Positions 6,635-8,970 of a stretch of 8,970 nucleotides of DNA are shown here, piece after piece. The first letter of the stretch is position 1; the number at the start of each line of letters is the position of its first letter. The translations under genes were made by a program, and so were the position numbers. Below the pieces are notes generated by a model that was not told the DNA's origin, made no database searches, and was given only the letters and a program-made list of their open reading frames with translations. The DNA comes from Tannerellaceae bacterium. GTDB taxonomy: Bacteria; Bacteroidota; Bacteroidia; Bacteroidales; Tannerellaceae. The DNA lies in NCBI GenBank assembly GCA_031276545.1, contig JAISMW010000036.1, positions 1-8,970 of the forward strand, read 5' to 3'.

Positions 6635-8593
6635 TTATTTTTTTTGCCAACGATTCATCATTTCCTCCACCTCATCATGCAAAAGCGCTGCAAATGTAGT
6701 GATTTCCATGGAACCTTTATCACCTTCACCCTGTTTTCTTACGGAAACTTCTCCATTTTCAGCTTCTTTTTCTCCAACAATAAGCATATAGGGGATGCGT
6801 TTTAGCTCGTTATCGCGTATCTTGCGTCCAACCTTTTCGTTGCGATCATCTACTACTACACGTATATCCTTTTCTTCCAGCAGGGCGGCTATTCCCTTTG
6901 CATAGTCGTTGTACTTTTCGCTTACCGGCAACACGGCTACCTGGTCGGGAGTAAGCCATAAGGGAAATTTACCGCCGGTATGTTCTATCAATACGGCTAC
7001 GAAGCGTTCCATCGAACCGAAAGGTGCACGGTGTATCATCACCGGACGATGTTTTTTATTGTCTTCGCCTGTATATTCCAGATCAAAACGCTCCGGCAGA
7101 TTATAATCTACCTGAATGGTACCCAGTTGCCAGCGGCGTCCAAGAGCATCCTTCACCATGAAGTCGAGTTTCGGGCCATAAAAAGCGGCTTCGCCCAATT
7201 CTACTCTGGCTGGTAAACCGGCTTCACGGCAGGCTTCCACAATGGCTGTCTCGGCCTTTTCCCAGTTTTCGTCCGAACCGATATATTTTTGCCTGTTTTC
7301 CGGATCACGCAAGGATATCTGCGCTTCAAAATTTTCAAAGTCAAGCGCCTTGAAAATAACAAAGATGATATTCATCACCTTCAGAAACTCATCTTTCAAC
7401 TGGTCGGGGCGGCAGAAGAGATGGGCGTCGTCCTGCGTAAAACCGCGTACACGTGTCAAGCCGTGCAATTCGCCACTCTGCTCGTAGCGATACACCGTGC
7501 CGAACTCGGCAAATCGAATGGGCAAGTCCTTGTAGGAACGGGGCGTTATCCTGTAAATCTCGCAGTGATGCGGGCAGTTCATCGGTTTCAGCAGAAACTC
7601 CTCTCCTTCCTGCGGCGTATGGATAGGCTGGAATGAATCCTTGCCGTACTTTTCGTAGTGTCCGGAAGTGATGTACAGTTGCTTACCGCCGATATGCGGC
7701 GTCATCACCTGCTGGTAACCGTGCTTTTTCTGGATGCGCTTCAGAAAGTCTTCCAGCCGGAGGCGCAACTGTGTGCCGCGTGGCAGCCATAAAGGGAGTC
7801 CGGCTCCTACTGCTTGCGAAAAGGCAAACAGCTCCAGTTCTTTCCCCACCTTCCTGTGGTCGCGCTTCCGGGCTTCTTCGAGGAGGGCGAGGTAATCGTC
7901 CAGCATTTTCTTTTTGGGAAACGTAATGCCGTAGAGACGTACCAGTTGTTTCCGTTTCTCGTCGCCTCGCCAGTATGCTCCGGCCACGCTCAATATTTTG
8001 ACAGCTTTTATATAAGATGTATTCGGCAGGTGAGGGCCACGGCACAAGTCCGTAAAATCACCCTGTGTATACGTAGTAATGGTTCCATCTTCCAATTCGC
8101 CAATCAGCTCGGTTTTGTATACTTCGCCTCTGTCTCCGAATATTTTCAGGGCATCGTCCTTCGTGATGTTTCGGCGTACGATATCTTCCTTGCAGGCTAT
8201 CAGTTCCGTCATTTTCGCTTCGATAGCCGGGAAATCACTTTCCTTTATGGTCTGGCCTTCACCGGGATCTACATCATAATAAAAGCCGTTTTCGATAGCC
8301 GGCCCTATACCGAATGTGATGCCGGGATACAGGGCTTGCAGGGCTTCGGCCATCAGGTGAGCGCTCGAATGCCAGTAGGCATGCTTGCCCTCGGCGTCGT
8401 CCCACTTCAGCAGTTTTACGGTCGAGTCCTGAAGGACGGGGCGTCCCAAATCCCATATTTCCCCGTTTACCTCGGCAGCCAGCACTTCCTGTGCCAGCCG
8501 GGAACTGATACTTTCCGCAATCTGCAACGCCGTTGTGCCTTCTGCATACTCTCTCACGGATTGATCCGGGAATGTAATCTTTATCATATTCAT
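6635..8593 (-). CDS. thrS: Threonyl-tRNA synthetase
   Basis: This class II synthetase charges tRNA-Thr. Residue numbers are from the first ATG. A TGS domain (about 3-64) is followed by the second additional domain, which edits mischarged serine, with His75 and His79 (HSSAH) plus Cys184 and His188 (CRGPH). The catalytic core has motif 1 near [13 protein letters not shown] (289-301), motif 2 at [11 protein letters not shown] (361-371) and motif 3 at [11 protein letters not shown] (521-531). The zinc ligands Cys340, His391 and His521 are present. The C-terminal anticodon-binding domain starts near 545. At 652 residues it is full length for bacteria. Two ATGs, at 8593 and 8587, fit equally. Relatives, from memory, begin MIKITFPDG, so 8587 may be the real start. 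Its promoter is immediately upstream, and it is the first gene of the operon. No T-box-like leader is visible, as the predicted leader is about 30 nt. Confidence 0.98.
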   Translation of the reverse strand: MNMIKITFPDQSVREYAEGTTALQIAESISSRLAQEVLAAEVNGEIWDLGRPVLQDSTVKLLKWDDAEGKHAYWHSSAHLMAEALQALYPGITFGIGPAIENGFYYDVDPGEGQTIKESDFPAIEAKMTELIACKEDIVRRNITKDDALKIFGDRGEVYKTELIGELEDGTITTYTQGDFTDLCRGPHLPNTSYIKAVKILSVAGAYWRGDEKRKQLVRLYGITFPKKKMLDDYLALLEEARKRDHRKVGKELELFAFSQAVGAGLPLWLPRGTQLRLRLEDFLKRIQKKHGYQQVMTPHIGGKQLYITSGHYEKYGKDSFQPIHTPQEGEEFLLKPMNCPHHCEIYRITPRSYKDLPIRFAEFGTVYRYEQSGELHGLTRVRGFTQDDAHLFCRPDQLKDEFLKVMNIIFVIFKALDFENFEAQISLRDPENRQKYIGSDENWEKAETAIVEACREAGLPARVELGEAAFYGPKLDFMVKDALGRRWQLGTIQVDYNLPERFDLEYTGEDNKKHRPVMIHRAPFGSMERFVAVLIEHTGGKFPLWLTPDQVAVLPVSEKYNDYAKGIAALLEEKDIRVVVDDRNEKVGRKIRDNELKRIPYMLIVGEKEAENGEVSVRKQGEGDKGSMEITTFAALLHDEVEEMMNRWQKK

Positions 8594-8622
8594 TAAAAAT
8601 TCTAAATTATAAATTTGAGATG

Positions 8623-8630
8623 CAAATTTA
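8623..8630 (-). promoter_or_regulatory. -7 box of the thrS-infC-rpmI-rplT promoter
   Basis: The minus strand reads TAAATTTG, a full match to TAnnTTTG, placed 29-35 bp before the two possible thrS starts. No TTTG occurs at the exact -33 position. Transcription would begin near 8618 and give a leader of roughly 25-30 nt, too short for an attenuator. Confidence 0.5.
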
Positions 8631-8660
8631 CGATTCTTTTTCAGATACCGTCATGCTTTG

Positions 8661-8685
8661 AAAAACAAAAAGCATATCCGTGCTT
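8661..8685 (-). terminator. Small terminator-like hairpin upstream of thrS
   Basis: On the minus strand AAGCA (8685-8681), a 6-nt loop and TGCTT (8674-8670) form a short stem followed by a T-rich stretch (TTTGTTTTT). It could stop leftward transcription coming from the transposase side before the thrS promoter. The stem is only 5 bp, so this is a tentative call. Confidence 0.35.
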
Positions 8686-8790
8686 CGGGGAACAGTCTTC
8701 CCCCCTTGATACGGCTGCCGGCTTCCCGTTCGATGCCGCCCGGTAAAGCCCGGCTTCTATCCCGAACGAAGGGTTAAGCGTTAGCGATAT

Positions 8791-8830
8791 ATTTACCCAC
8801 CGGATAAATTTATTTTCCCAGTGGGTAAAT
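8791..8830 (-). repeat. Two-unit palindromic array, 21-bp period
   Basis: Two 19-bp imperfect palindromes are separated by two bases. Plus-strand readings are ATTTACCCACCGGATAAAT (8791-8809) and ATTTTCCCAGTGGGTAAAT (8812-8830). Dyad centres lie at 8800 and 8821. Read on the minus strand the linker is AA, so the architecture (ATTT-CC-core-GG-AAAT unit plus AA) is the same as in the left-end array. It lies 200 bp upstream of thrS and about 30 bp past the transposase stop. The remaining part of this gap (8686-8790) holds a GC-rich stretch with partial direct repeats and no convincing gene. Confidence 0.7.
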
Positions 8831-8858
8831 TTTATTTCCTCCGATATAATCAAAATGA

Positions 8859-8969
8859 TTATCGTATATGATACCTAAATTCATTTTTGTATGTGACCGA
8901 AGCCACTAACACCCGCTCAAACTGCTGCTCACCAAAGTATCTGCGATTGAATTTGTAGCAAAACTCATT
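8859..8969 (-). mobile_element. C-terminal end of a probable IS1595-family transposase (partial)
   Basis: The last 36 codons of a gene entering from the right edge end in TAA at 8861-8859. The segment NEFCYKFNRRYFGEQQFERV followed by LVASVTYKNEFR resembles the conserved C-terminal block of ISXO2-like (IS1595-family) DDE transposases, which typically carry an E-F-x-F/Y-x-F-N-R-R motif near the end. The catalytic residues lie outside the window, so activity cannot be judged. I could not identify the terminal inverted repeat of the element in the sequence downstream of the stop. The family call is from motif recognition only. Confidence 0.6.
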
Positions 8970-8970
8970 C

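Noticed and set aside
7814..8596. A 260-codon open frame on the plus strand, opposite thrS.
   Set aside because: It lies entirely over conserved ThrRS coding sequence and has no recognisable domain.
8593..8617. A possible T-box or attenuator leader for thrS.
   Set aside because: The predicted leader is only about 25-30 nt and has no stem-loop; T-boxes are also not typical of this phylum.
8641..8853. A 70-codon frame on the minus strand in the gap upstream of thrS.
   Set aside because: It covers the palindromes and terminator-like hairpin, has no recognisable motif, and the composition does not look coding.

Overview
The window looks like chromosomal DNA of a member of the order Bacteroidales (Bacteroides, Parabacteroides or a relative). 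Four things point there: a periplasmic-sensor hybrid two-component system of the type these bacteria use for glycans, an HU-related protein of the Bacteroidetes-specific type, near-perfect Bacteroides promoter elements (-7 TAnnTTTG, -33 TTTG), and start codons preceded by A-rich leaders instead of Shine-Dalgarno sequences. I cannot fix the genus.

Layout. Positions 1-320 hold no confident gene. They contain a consensus-like -7 box (109-116) followed directly by a 22-bp-period array of palindromes (about 119-272), which would form the 5' leader of the HU-like gene (321-710, +). A tract of 7-bp repeats in both orientations (708-811) starts inside the HU stop codon and can fold into a long hairpin. 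Next is a complete 1354-residue hybrid two-component regulator (894-4958, +), with a signal peptide, a 14-bladed double propeller, a Y_Y_Y domain, one membrane helix, kinase, receiver and AraC-type output. Everything after it reads leftward. A ~200-nt rod-shaped RNA (about 5199-4996, -) matches the Bacteroidales-1/6S-type RNA known to sit after rplT. Then come rplT, rpmI, infC and thrS (5270-8593, -), the classic translation operon, with thrS first in transcription order. The 8594-8858 gap holds the thrS promoter, a small terminator-like hairpin and a two-unit palindromic array related to the one at the left end. The right edge carries the last 36 codons of a probable IS1595-family transposase (8859-8969, -).

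How it works together. The translation operon makes threonyl-tRNA synthetase, IF3, L35 and L20. The RNA beside it is probably a global regulator of RNA polymerase. The hybrid regulator senses an unknown, probably carbohydrate, ligand in the periplasm; no susC/susD or glycoside hydrolase gene is visible, so its target is outside the window or at a distance. The HU-like protein is a predicted nucleoid protein.

Most coding content is ordinary core or common accessory material. The least explained parts are non-coding: the phased palindrome arrays at both ends, the 7-bp repeat hairpin, and the inverted repeat enclosing the -33 box of the small RNA. I see no CRISPR array, tRNA, rRNA or defence system.
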